Positions 45,401 to 58,410 of a DNA stretch of 64,000 bases are shown piece after piece. Where the stretch lies: contig OZ234499.1 in NCBI GenBank assembly GCA_965153455.1, forward strand, positions 17,046,271-17,110,270. The letters run 5' to 3'. This DNA comes from Sphagnum compactum (Eukaryota > Bryophyta > Sphagnopsida > Sphagnales). Positions within the stretch are counted from its first letter, which is position 1. The number at the start of each line of letters is the position of its first letter. A program made the position numbers and the translations under genes. The notes beneath the pieces are model-generated. The model made no database searches, was not told where the DNA came from, and saw only the letters and a program-made list of their open reading frames with translations.

Positions 45401-48400
45401 AATTCAAATTTATAGAACGATTATAAAAATTCAGATTTTTTATTTTAATTATACAATTTTTTAAATGAAACTCATTTCACTATGAGATTTTTCAAAATAA
45501 GATTTAATGAATTTATCATAATCTAAAAATTCCCAAACAAAAATACAAAAACTAATGTAATGGTTTATTATTTGCGACTTAAAGTTTTTTAGAATCAAAT
45601 TGAAGGTATTTAAAAATTCATGTAATACATTTTTCATGTTGAAAATCTAAAAAAACATAAATTTCAATGTAATTAAGAATTTCAAAATTGAATTAAATTG
45701 AAAAAAATTTAAATTATTTAACTTTATTATAGGATAATAATGTACATTTTTAAAAAAATGTGCGTGTTTATATATTTTGCACTAACAATTTATATCATCA
45801 CATGAAGCAAGGGTTGGATAGTAATGGCCTTGGGTTACAATTGAAAAGGCAAAAATTCAAACCCCATTTTGGACATGTTGTCATCATAAAATCATCATGA
45901 TAACATGGCATGGATTCACTATATTATTGACAATCAACCCAAAAACAAGAAAAAAATGTTTTTTTAGCATTAGAATGATGAATCTAATGCAATAATTCTT
46001 GACCTTGTTTTTAGTTTAATCCAAAAACGTAATAATAATTAATGTATAAAAATGTTAGCAAAAATATTTTTAGTTTAAAAATTAATATTATCGCATCAAC
46101 TAATAATTTTTGTCATATTAATAAAAACAAACTTAATCATATTTGTGTCACAGATGATTAGTCTATTTTAATTCAAACATTTTTATCCACTATGCATTGT
46201 GACAAAAATTTCAATCATTAAATCGACATGAAAACCATGTTATGTAATAACATAACAAATATTTTTCCATGGTTGTTTTAATGTCCATGTTTAAGTAGCT
46301 TACCCTAACCTTTAAGTTTTTTAATATTCATGTGTACCAATCATAGCTAAAAAGATGATTATTTCCATCTGTAGAACAAGAACACCAACTAATTTGTTCG
46401 GGGTGGCAACAACAGTATGTCAAAAATCTTTTTTTTTTGGTCACAACTCTGGTTGTGCGATTTATAACTAGCAACGATGTTTTGTTTGACAATCATAGTG
46501 TGTGAAAATGGGGATACAATAATGATATTAACTACACTAATTGATGAATCAAGACTTGTAAGAGCACCTTATGATGTTCCTAAAGCTAACCACTTAACAC
46601 ATATTTAATTAATTTTGGACTTTACAAATGTCCAAAAATGCAAACACATAATTTACACCATTAAATTTTTGAACCTTTCAATTATAAATATGACCTAGTG
46701 GCCACCAAGTTGTTAACCACATTGAAAAGTTGTTGAAGAAATGCAATTTACATCCCTTATACAAATTAAATTGTGAGGACAAAAGGTTGTTCAAAAAAAT
46801 GCAAATTGTTTTTTGGAAGATCAATGAAATGCAATTTACATAAATTAAACAAATGTATTGAATATTTGAAATTCAAATTCAACCTAAGGTGTGGTGGATA
46901 CCAAGCTTATAACAAGAGAAAGAAAGTTTGCAAAATCCAGACTGCAAAATTTTGAAAATCTAGATTGCATAATAAGTAAACAAACTTTATTGAATATTTT
47001 AGATGTAAATTGAACCTGTTAAATTTTATTTACTTAACTATCATTTTATCTACATAGGTTTTAATATATATAACAATTAATGGTAACTTAGCATTAGATG
47101 TATGAATGGTTGTTTATAGAGTAAAGTACCATTATAGTTGATGATATGGTTAAATGTGTGACATATTAATCCTAAAATGTTAACTTGGTGTTAAGGGACT
47201 TATCATTAGAGTTCTTAACACCAAATGTGATTGTAGATTTACATTCCTTGCCTCATGCCTCCATATGCATGTATGTTTGCAAAATGTACATGGAAATGGT
47301 AGAATATAAATGTGTATTTATGATTTTCTTAGAAATAACCAATGAGAATTTCTTTTATGTTTCTTTCTATTAAAAAGGAGTTTGTCTTTGGAATTTTTAG
47401 AGAATAAATAGTTTCATGTAGTAGCAATAAATGGGAGGTGGTAAATACCCAATGTGGCTTGGTGCCCAACGTTCCCATTCTCTTCTTGATGCTTCTTAAA
47501 TATAAACAAGTCATTGCTAACAATAAACAACAACTAGGTGTAGTTAAGTAGTTGAACTAAGAAATTGATTTACAAGTAGCAATCATGGTTCAAGCTTCTA
47601 AAACTTCTAAAGAAGTTGCACACTCCAAACTCCTTGTAAATTTAAAATGTTGGCTCATAGAATATTAGCATCACTTGAGGATTTATATTACAACAAATTT
47701 GGTTTTAGTTGATGATAAATAATTCTGCAAAGTCAAGAACCTTAGGGGAATGTGTGACCAAAAGATTCGAAGCCAAAGAACTTTCGATTTCTTTTAAATG
47801 ATGTATTGCATGTTTTGTTTGGTTGGCATGGTATATGAAGGGAATGGAGGAGAAGAAGGAAACTTTTGTATGGAACTCAATCACCTTCTTTGAAAAGGGT
47901 GGTGGTTAAATGTCACTTCAAATGTGATGATTTTGTTATAAAATAACCTTACATAGTTTTTGGATCATTTGAAGGATGGGGTTCGTGCCCCAAGGATTTG
48001 TAGGATTGATCAAAATGGGTAGCCTAATGCTTTGACTATTGATCCAAAAACAGGGTCAAGAAGACAACTTTAGTATCTCATGCATGCTTCAAGTAAGTTT
48101 TGTTGCAGTTTCCTATTTTGACAATAAATCAATTTCCATTTTGTCCATTACTTTTAGTCCAATTGATCATTTAGGCGTCACATTTACCATTTGGTGACAT
48201 TTAATTAATTCACTTAAGATCCTTACTAGCCCAATGTTAGTGCATTACCATCATCACATGTGTGTGAGGTTGATGTCCATGATCAATTTCATGGTTATTA
48301 CTATAAGTGTTTGCAAGTTAAGATGTTCATTTTTGGACATCACAATGTTTTATTTTGCATTGTTATGGATTAAGATGTGTCTTATGTTGAATTGTTATTT

Positions 48401-49780
48401 AAGTTTATTAAAAGGGATTCAACCATATGATTCTTATATAATTCAGTGTGATATGAAAATGGACTCACTATAATCATGGTTTGTAATGAAATAACATGTG
48501 TGGACTTTTCAAAATTTTGATCCCTTGCTTTGCAATTTGAAATGAAGTTGTCTAAATCATTTCAACATCATATGAAAATTTTGCAAACTTTTAACAACAC
48601 CAAAAATTGGTGGAAATGGAAAAATACCTCAAGTCATTTTGTGAAATTAAGAGAAAAAATTCACAAATGTTGTAGCCTAGGCTATATTGCATGGTCATGT
48701 ACCATTTTTTTTTTCAAAAAATGAATACTTTTACAAATACACAAGTTTACATTTTTGGCAAGTAAAAAATACACTATGAAAAATCATACTATGGATTCAA
48801 AATGTAAATAAAATTGGTCCACTTTAACTTGCAAATACCTCACCATATGAAATAGAGCACTCAATGGGCTAGGATGGCCCAAAGCTTGACCAACCCCAAA
48901 GAAACTTTGAATACTGGCCATGATCTTGTATATATGGTGGCATCGAATCATGTTTCATGTCATTGATATCACAATTGTGAATTTTTCCATTATGTACTAA
49001 CTAAGGTGCATATGACCTATCTTGGCAAGTTTGTGGAAATCACACATAAGTTCCATGTGGTTTTGCCTAACACTTTGACCCAACAAAAAAAAGGCATGCA
49101 TTGGATTCTAAAGGCAAGATGGATGATGAGGGTTTTTGTACCCAATTTCAAGGTGTTGAATTATTTCATGGAATGAATAAGAATATTGAGAAGAAGAAGG
49201 TGGTGTGTGATGTGTGAAACAAATTTGAATTGATATTGTTCTACTTATGATAATACTATGGTTTTTTTTGGTGTTTGCTTTGTGAAATTACATAGCACAT
49301 AGGTTTTATACATAGACTATAAGTTAGTTTCGTAGAAGAAATATTAGCACCACGGTTGGTTGATTTATGTGGTTCAACTCCTAAGGCTAGTGGGGTTTGG
49401 TTTATTTAATTGGGTTTAATAGGTCATGTTTGTGTATGAAAATAACTCTAACCAAACGAATATGCTCTCATGTGTTAAATAGGGGTTTATAAGGTTTTTG
49501 TGACATTTTGTCATTTAAAAAAAGGTTGTATGATTATTTTTTTCAATTCTTTAAATTACACGAGTTTAAAACTGTAGGTAGGCACAAGTGGCCCTCCCCT
49601 TACTCTCCCTCCAACCCCATACCAAAACAAGGGGTATGTCGCACCATGGCCTTGCCATTTACAATAAAAAATACCTTAAAGCAAAAAAAGAATTATGGAA
49701 AACTCAAATATTTCACTATGCAAAATTATATTAATCTTAAAAAAAAATGCTCTATATAAAAAACCGAAATCCCTCAAGAT
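42481..49780. other. AT-rich, gene-poor DNA
   Basis: Composition is strongly AT. Simple features seen are a GGATGGATGAC-type run (42495-42535), a 42-bp tandem duplication at 43226-43316 (ACTATTAATCTAATTACAAT), an AT microsatellite at 45203-45223, and a tRNA-like A/B-box pair near 45805-45860. Open frames are at most about 100 codons and have AT-driven composition. Confidence 0.6.
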
Positions 49781-49970
49781 ATTATAACTCTATAAGAACT
49801 AATCTCAAGTTTCAAACACAAGCCAAAATATCACCTTTCAAAAATCCTCATATAAAAATAGACCTTAAGCTATTACCTAGGGGCCTATAAAAATCCCTTA
49901 AGCTACTATACTCTATAATGGATCTAAACACAATATCCTTAAGGGCCTTGGTAGTAGGCAAGGCCAACAA
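49781..49970 (-). repeat. Dispersed repeat, copy 2 (inverted relative to 23.7 kb)
   Basis: The reverse complement of this stretch matches 23682-23876 with a few small indels (for example CCTAGGTAATAGC versus CCTACTAGGTAATATAGC). The similarity stops at both ends within a few bases, as expected for a defined element. Confidence 0.85.
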
Positions 49971-52900
49971 CAAAACTAAATGGCCTTCCTTCCCAACCAT
50001 TCTCCCTTCACCCTCTCTCCCTCCCCCTCTATTGTAACTAGGGGTTTGTGGACCTAGTTAAAAAAAGGGTTGATTTCTAACTGCTCACCAAAACCAGATG
50101 GTTAACTTGAGTTACATTTGCAAAGGGTTGTTGGGTAATCACATTGCTAGCCACTCTGAACCAGCAGCACCCACCAAGTGCACCATACAGGATGGATGAT
50201 GGTGTGTTTGGACAGAAAAACATTTTTTTCTGTCCCATATGGCAACCCCATGACATGTACTGAACTGACTACTCACCATTGATTATGCATCTACCTACTT
50301 AGGCTAGTAACCCACCAAGTGCCTTACTTACCTACCTACTTACCTACCTACCTACACAATAACCACTTACATTCCCTATTGGAAAACATAATGTGATCAG
50401 AGAGTTTTTGGTCCCACAAATATTGTCAAAATTTTAAATAGAAAATTGGGAAATTCTCGTAAATGTAAAATTGACTAATTTTTCTATTTTTTGTGTGTGG
50501 AAAAATTAGATAAATTTGACATTATATAAATTATATAAATTATAAATTTTTTAAAATTTTATCAATTTGGTAAATGTTTGTTGGTGGGGGGAAGGGGAAT
50601 TCACACAATATCTCCCCCACAACTCCTAACTACAATTATGGACTGGGTAACAAACAAATAGCTCGAGGAAGGGGGGGAAGCTTCAAGGCAATTTCCGTTA
50701 ACCAGGGACCTTGAGCCAATTATCGGACATAACTAACATCTTTTACATCCATAAATTGGATTATGTGAATCATTTTTCATCCATACACTGAATGGATATG
50801 AATCACTTTTCATCCACACATTGAATGAGATGCATGTAGTTTTTTTGTTTATGATATAACCGAGGCTTGGATGTCCAATCAGGGAAAGACATGTCAGCAT
50901 TTCAGCCCCTAAAGCTTGGTATGTTTCTATTGAACATGATGTTAACTACGAGTGCCGGCAAGTTATTGAATTTTTTCATAATTGTTGGGTAGGTTAATTT
51001 TTAAAAAAACCATTCAAGGGTTGGTTAGGTTATCAATATCAATATCAATAAAATTTTGCATGTTGATTAATATTATCAATGTTGTTGCGTAATAAATAAT
51101 AATAATTTTAATCTTAAAAATAATTTGAAATCCATCCAAATTTGTTGCCATTTAATGCTAAATGTTTTTTGGGGGATCCATGGAGGTGAGGCTATTTAAA
51201 TTTATTTTTTTGTAAAGAAGAAAAAATCCTAATGTGAACTATTCAAATACATAATTGCATTTTTCATCTATAAATGATGGGGATCATATTGGCCTTAGAG
51301 CATCTCTACCATTGTAGAGCCAAATGACACTTTGTTGTTCAGGTGTGGGCGATTATGACGCATAATCGGCCTTTAATTTGATTTGTCTCCCACTTGATTT
51401 TTGCATGAAAGAAGTTGATATGTTATATTTCTTGATTTTGTATTTCCTTTAACATGTTCCTTATAGAATCTCACAAATGAATTTTCTTTTTAATTTTCTA
51501 ACTTTTCACATCTCTTTACATTTTTTTCATTTGTCTCTAAAGCTTGCACACCTTTCTCTCTACTACTACATTCATGCACCTATTTCTATGTGCTTGCATG
51601 GCCTTTTTTTGTTTTTAAGCAAATTTTGGTTAGTGCCTTTCTCTAGACTTTTGACAATTTTTGTGTATGCCTCTCTACATTCACCTACCTTTCTAAAGTT
51701 TCAATTTTTATTTGTGTATTTTGTTATGGTTGTTGTCGCAAGGTCCAAGATGGAAGCTTGGTGTCACATGTTGTTAGCACAATTGCACATGAAACTTAAT
51801 GACAACGATGAAGATGATTGCGTTGTTCAAAACCTCCTACTCCAAATTTGGTTCAATTAATTTGAAGCATGTTTCTAACACAAAGGAAGTAGACGGAAAC
51901 AACAAAGGGAGTTCAAAAAAGATTAAATGTTTGATGAAACACACATCATGCGTGATAATTTTTTGCCACCCCCTTTTATGGTAATAGGCTTTTCCAATGT
52001 CATTATCAAATGTAACAACCTTTGTTTTTTAAGTTGTTTGAAATTGTTTGCATACATGATGGGTACTTCGTGCAATGCAAGGATGCATTAAAAAAGATGG
52101 GCCTATTTCCTTTTCAAAATGCACAATTGTCAATCACATACTTACATATGGAATCATAATTGATGCAACATATAGGTATTGTCATCTAAGGGAGCACAAA
52201 ACAATGGAAAGTCTATAAACATTTGTGCATGTCATTTAGGAGTTGTTCAGGCACGTGTAATTGAAATAACCAACATAAAAAAGATTAGAACAACAATTGC
52301 AAATTAATGCAACACGAGGTGGGCGAGGGATGTTTGCAATCCAAAGAGGCAAACTACCTAGTTGTTTGGCAAGGCCAATTTGTTCACAAGGATAAACATT
52401 GTTTTGTAATCTTATAAGTTGTAAATCAAAGCTTGTGGATATGCCATTGTCACTTTGGTCTTTTCGGTGGCAACAACAACAAAAATGTTATAAACATGTT
52501 GCTTTTGATTTTTAACATGTTGCAAGTTGTATGAAATGATTTGAGTCTCTAGGTGAATGGCCATTGCTACTTGGGTTCCTACTTGTTGGTTGATGTCATC
52601 TACGTAATGTGGTTGGTATTTGTGCAAACTATTCATGAATCATAGGGGGAGAAATGGAAGTGGTTTGCATAACATCAAAAGACAATTCATAAACACATTG
52701 AATGATGTTTTGGTGTGTTTTATAATCTCAATTTAACATAATTTAAAATCCATATAAACATTGAGATATGAAAATTGTGAAAGACATCTTTCGTGTTTGT
52801 GATCATTCACAACATGGTCATAGAGGATGAGGGTAGCTTGTTCCTAAAGCTTTGTTTTGACAAATAAAATTTTCATATGTGATGAGGTCTCAATTTTGCT

Positions 52901-55900
52901 GAATATAAAGATGGAATAAAAAAGATAAAAAGTTTGAATAGACATTTTGCATTGAAGAATGATTTGATATAATACTTCTAAGCTCTCAAAGGAAACAACA
53001 AATGATGTTTTATTTGGAATACAATTGTTTCTGTTAGTGTAGGAATTGAATTTTTTTGTGTAATGTGTAATGGCTTTCAAAATTGTGTGAATTAATTTTA
53101 TTAATGTGGATAGTGAATTTGTGTTTATGAATTTTGTGTCATGCAAGTCTTAGATGTTCTATAGTTGCACATAATGTCGGCTTTTTTAATTGTGCACCTT
53201 TGTTCACAAAGTTGGATTTTTTGTTTGTGCACCTTTGTTCACAAAGTTGGATTTTTTGTTTGTGCACCTCTTTTTATAAAGTCATTTTGTTCGCTTGCCC
53301 ACCTCTCTTTAAGATGTTGGATTTTTTTTGTTTGAGTGTTTTTCTCCATAGTGTTGATTTTTTTGCTCATGTGCATTTTTCTATGTTCAAACGCCTTTCT
53401 CTCAACACTTTCCCACCTCTCTAAGATTGCGCACCTTTATTTGTCATGTATTTCTAATTTGTTTGTAATTGTTTTTCCAAAAATGTTTCATGCTCTATGA
53501 ATTTGCACATAAACCAAAAAAAAAATTATAAAAGAAAGAGTGTTGAATTTGTTCGACAATTTAAAATGTCGTCATGATATCTTAATTTGATTCATAGGTT
53601 ATCGAGACACAATTTTGATGTTGGCTCTGGGAGGATGTATATCAAATGGATGCTAGTGTGGGTTAGTTGCACTTGCAAAACACAAATTATTATAGCAAAT
53701 TATTGATACAAGGACATTTTCTAAAAACGATAGAGATGTTATTAAACATTAAATTAAGGTGAATGTTAAAAGGCATTTCTTTTATTTTTGTGATGTCAAC
53801 AACAACTTATGTTAGTAATGATAGTTCAAAATTATTAACCTATAATATTAATGTTTTAATTTCAATTTTGTGATGTAGATGATGATCATCCAAAGACAAT
53901 TTAGCCAAAAATGTCTATCAAAGATATAAAAGTTAAAATATTCAATCACCTTTCTACATTGTTGGCTACTTATTGGAACCTAATACAAAAATTGGCATTT
54001 TTATAAATAAAAAAATTACAAGTTTTTTGGCAATTAAAAAGCAAAACCATTTAAAAAAATTTTGAAAACACATTCACCACAAAAAAAATTTATTGCAAGA
54101 TCAAAAGATGGTAACTATTTATTTGTTCTAGTTTATTTAAGTACAACGACGATGATTCATTGGAGTTGGTTTAAGTAGGATAACTGTAAGGTCCCATAAT
54201 ATTTTGTCTTACCAAATTCCAACTTGAGATTAGTTTAGCCCATTTGAAAATAAAGAAGCATGGAAAAATGTTTTTCATATTTGTGTCAATTTAAAGTTTT
54301 TTTTTTCAATGCCATATTCATGAACATTTTTCAATACCTTTTCCACCAATTTGCATCCCATTTGTTTCAATTGAATCTCAATCCAATTATTGAATTTAAT
54401 TGAATTAAATTCAAATTGTAATCAATGTATTTGAATTCATGTACTTGAATTCAATTCATTTCAATTGAGATTGAATTAAATTGAGTTTCAATTTAATTCA
54501 AAATGCATGCAATGTCATTCAATATTTTCATTTGAATGGAACTTAATTTCATAAAATCAATTCATTTTTTCATCAATCAATTAGTTGATCATCATTGGTA
54601 GAAATGTTTAATATAAAAAAAGGTTCAATGTTTAGATATGTTTATTTGTACAACACTTACATATTTACCTCCCCTTTTACCTATCCCTCTCAACTTTGGA
54701 ATCCTTGATATTATTCATCCTTCAATTTTATTTGTGTATTTTTTTTTAAGGCTTTAGGTGTAGAAAGAATTAGAACCTTCAATTTGCATGTAAAAAAACA
54801 AAAGTGAAAAAGCACCTATCATAGGAAGGGATTGTCATGGACCTCTTTGGAATGGGGAAGGAGAAAAATGAAAGGAATGATAAAAAGAAGAAAGGAAAAA
54901 ACATGTAACAAATGAAAAAAGATGAAACATTAGAAAAAGTCAAGTTGGAAAAAGAAGGAAGGGCAATCAAGGAAATTTGAAGATTACCGAATGAATGAAA
55001 ATGTGTTAACATGGATGAAACATTGTTCATGGATGATATTGAAAACTAAAATACACTTGTTTATTTCGATGGGTGAAATGTGATCATATGGATAAAACTA
55101 TTTTGTTGGATGGAATTTTCAACACAAAATAATTGTATTAATGTGCATGAATGAAATATTGATAACGAATGAAATTTGTCATACATGCAAGTGGCCACAT
55201 GATAAAATTGCTTGATAATGGATGAAACTATAAACATGGATATAATTGATCATGTACAAGCGTTTTGTAGGGGCGATGAATTAAATGGATGAAATTTGAA
55301 AACAAGGATGAAATTCATTATGAATCACAAGGGTAAAACTAACACAAACGGATGAAAATGACGAACCGTATCACATGGATGAAAGTGACTTTTGTGAATC
55401 AAAATCCTAGTGGATCACAAAAGGTACAACATAGGTGAAATTCTATCAAATAGTGAAAATTTACAACATGAATACATTAATGGAAAAAAATGACATTCAT
55501 CCATGTTTTTTCTATTTGTGACATGCTTCAATACTTATGTCCGTCCCCTTACAAACCCCCTTCCTCCTCTACTAGGTTGACCAATATGCCAATGTCCCTC
55601 CTTTTATGAATGCTTATTTTATTAAAGGCAAACCTAACTTCAACCTCTTCCTATTATTCTTTGCACACATTATGTTGTAAGTGGTATAATGACCCAAAGA
55701 CAAAAATATGTAAAATTTTGAAAGAAAAATCAATTATTATTGTCATAGACCTATTCTATAAGCAAAGAAATTATCTTAATTTACCCAAATGGAATGATGG
55801 CCAATTTTAATTTTCTTTGGATGAAATAAGTCCAATCCATTGACACTTGGTTGATATTAACCCACCTCTTCTTTGGCCTCTTCTTTGATGTCAAGCACGT

Positions 55901-56726
55901 ATTGGCTTTGCTAGTAATCATGTAGTATTAAATTTGCAAGAAGGGATGATTACATGAATGGTTTTCATATGAACCAAACCCAAAGCTACAAAGGATGGCA
56001 CAACCTCAACCACGCTTACCAAGATTTTATAATAATAATAATAATAGTAATAGTAATAGTGATATGTAGCAAAATCAATCAAAACACACTAGAAAAAAAA
56101 TAAAAAAATTTCCCAAAAAAATTGTCTAAACAAAAATTTGATGCTTACGCACTTGTACACTTCCTTCAACTCAAATTGGGTCAGGGTGAAAGTCAAAGTG
56201 AAATTCACTTCAACCCAATTTGGGTCAAAGAGAATTCACTTTGGCTTTGTTTTGTTGGCATTATTATGTTGGTCAACTTCAATCCCATTAAACAAAACAC
56301 GACTAATTTTTTTTTTAAAAATTTTCAAAAAAAAATTCAACGGTATGAGGGGATGTGGTTGTGAAATCTAAAGTCAACTTGCTGATCCTGTTCTCAAGAG
56401 ATAAATAAATCAGGAAAGTGTAGGATTATAAGACTTGAATTCATGCAAAGCTCTAGTCTAGGCTAGAGAGCATGGGCTTTTCAAGCATTTTTCAATTGTT
56501 TTTGGGGCAGAGAGGCAGGGGAGAGGTGGGGAGCCTGGGGCCTGTGTGTAGTAAACAAGCAAAAAATTATAACAATATATCCTTTTTTGACAGAAGATAT
56601 AGGGGAGAGATCAAGGCCCGTGGTGATGGTGGTGGTGGTTGTTGTTAAGTGCGTTGTGTGTAAAGTCTTGTCCACTTTGTTATGCAAATTAGTGAAAATT
56701 GAAACGTGTCCTTATTTGACAAAAGG

Positions 56727-56759
<33 letters not shown>

Positions 56760-57000
56760 TCAAGGGTGGTGGTTGTTGTTGTTGTTGTTGGGTTGTGCAA
56801 AGTTTTGTCGATTTGTGTTCCTCGTAAATTTTTTGTTTCATTTTGTTTCGTTTTGTTTTGTTTTGTTTTTCCATCTCACTGTTGTTGTCACAAGCTACCT
56901 AGAGTCAGTGTCATCTGTTAGGTATAATGCAAGCAAGCAAGCACGAATGTTTTAGCTTATTATATATGATTCACAACATGTGTTGCCTCTGCAAGGAATG
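49971..57000. other. AT-rich, gene-poor DNA with tandem repeats
   Basis: Contains ACCTACCT tetranucleotide runs (50288-50353), a ~35-bp repeat at 53185-53265 (TGCACCTTTGTTCACAAAGT), AATTGAAT-type palindromic DNA at 54360-54500, many loosely spaced GGATGAAA motifs (55020-55440), and a GA microsatellite (56734-56759). The 127-codon frame at 51477-51860 is Phe/Leu-rich and unrecognised. No gene is supported. Confidence 0.6.
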
Positions 57001-57006
57001 ACAGGT

Positions 57007-57046
<40 letters not shown>

Positions 57047-58410
57047 TATATATTGCAAGTGAATGAGTAAGTGAGTGAGTGAATGAAGTAAGTGAAGGTG
57101 AGGTGATATGAATCCATTTCCATCTCAAACAGATTGGGACCACCACCACCCACAAACAAGTTATCTAATTTTGCTCTTGTGCAGTTGTTTACGCTATTAT
57201 TTCCTTCACAAGTTTGCTAGTCATGAATTCTCATGTCATACTTTAACTTACACCAATTGTTGGACGAGTGGGATGACGCGGCCATAACAATACTCATACT
57301 ACCAGTGTTATAATTCATGACTCATGATTCTTGACTTGTCTAATTGACCATGATCCCCCAAACTTTAATTGCAATGCACACAAAACCCCCATTTGCATTC
57401 CCTTCCTCAGTTTTTCATTGCAGGACAGATTTGCCAGATAGATAGCTTGCCTGACACCCACAACCAAGCAAGTGTAGAAATTTCAAGTCCCAAGTTTTGA
57501 GGTTTAGGGGTGCAGGAGCAACTTTTTTCCACCAGTTTGCAAACAATAGAGTTATGGGTACCTCAAGTATGCCCCAGTTTTTGCCAAGCTTGGGGATGGA
57601 ATGAGAAGTCAGGACGCAAACTGTAGATAGGAACCCCAATAATAAACAGGGGATCCAACAAACAAATTTTCTCTCCTCATTTGGTCCTCAGGGTGGAATT
57701 TCATCCCCTATTTGGGTTCTGCCTCACTTCAGCCTTTACTGCTGCTCATATTCTTCATTAAACCAAGAGTCTTGTCAGAATAAGATCCTGTGAATCTTAT
57801 GTACTGATACCCAGTTTTATGAAACAGGACCCAATTTCACTCACTCAAGTTGGGGATGAGACAGGGTTTAGAGTTTCAAACTACGGGCCAAGGACAGGAT
57901 TTGACTTTTCAAGGGATCGCTCTTTTGGTTCATTTTGCAACAAAGTTTTGTGAAACACAAGTCAGGAATTTTCCTTCATGGTGACTGACAGACAGAGGCT
58001 GAAGAGATGCTACAGAGCCTGGATGTGAGTGCTGTGAAGTGCTGTAATTCTGACAAAATTGATAACCCACCAAAGAAAAAACACCAAATCAAACAAATCT
58101 CTGGGAAATTGCAAAAGGAGTTGCAAAAATGCCACCATTTTGTGTCACCAACATATATTGGGGCACAGCTCAGTGTGAAGCAACAAGCACATGGGTACAG
58201 AGTACAGAGCTGTTTTGCTTGGACAAAATCCAGCAGTACACCCAGACCCTTGTAACCAATACGAAGACCGAGTAAATGTGGACGGAAATCCTAGCTTTCC
58301 AAGTTTCCACATGCATCATTAACTTTGGTTTGGCATCCACGTACAATATGGACTTCCATGATAGCTTTTCTTTTGCCAATAGCTGTCCTTTCCACAGATA
58401 GAAAGGATAG
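57001..58410. other. Intergenic; GA microsatellite, no gene recognised
   Basis: A GA run lies at 57011-57040, followed by GTGAGTGAGTGAATGAA. From about 57400 the base composition returns to that of the gene-bearing parts. Short open frames here have no domain. Confidence 0.45.

Noticed and set aside
51477-51860. 127-codon plus-strand frame
   Set aside because: Phe/Leu-rich, AT-driven composition without a domain or conserved context.
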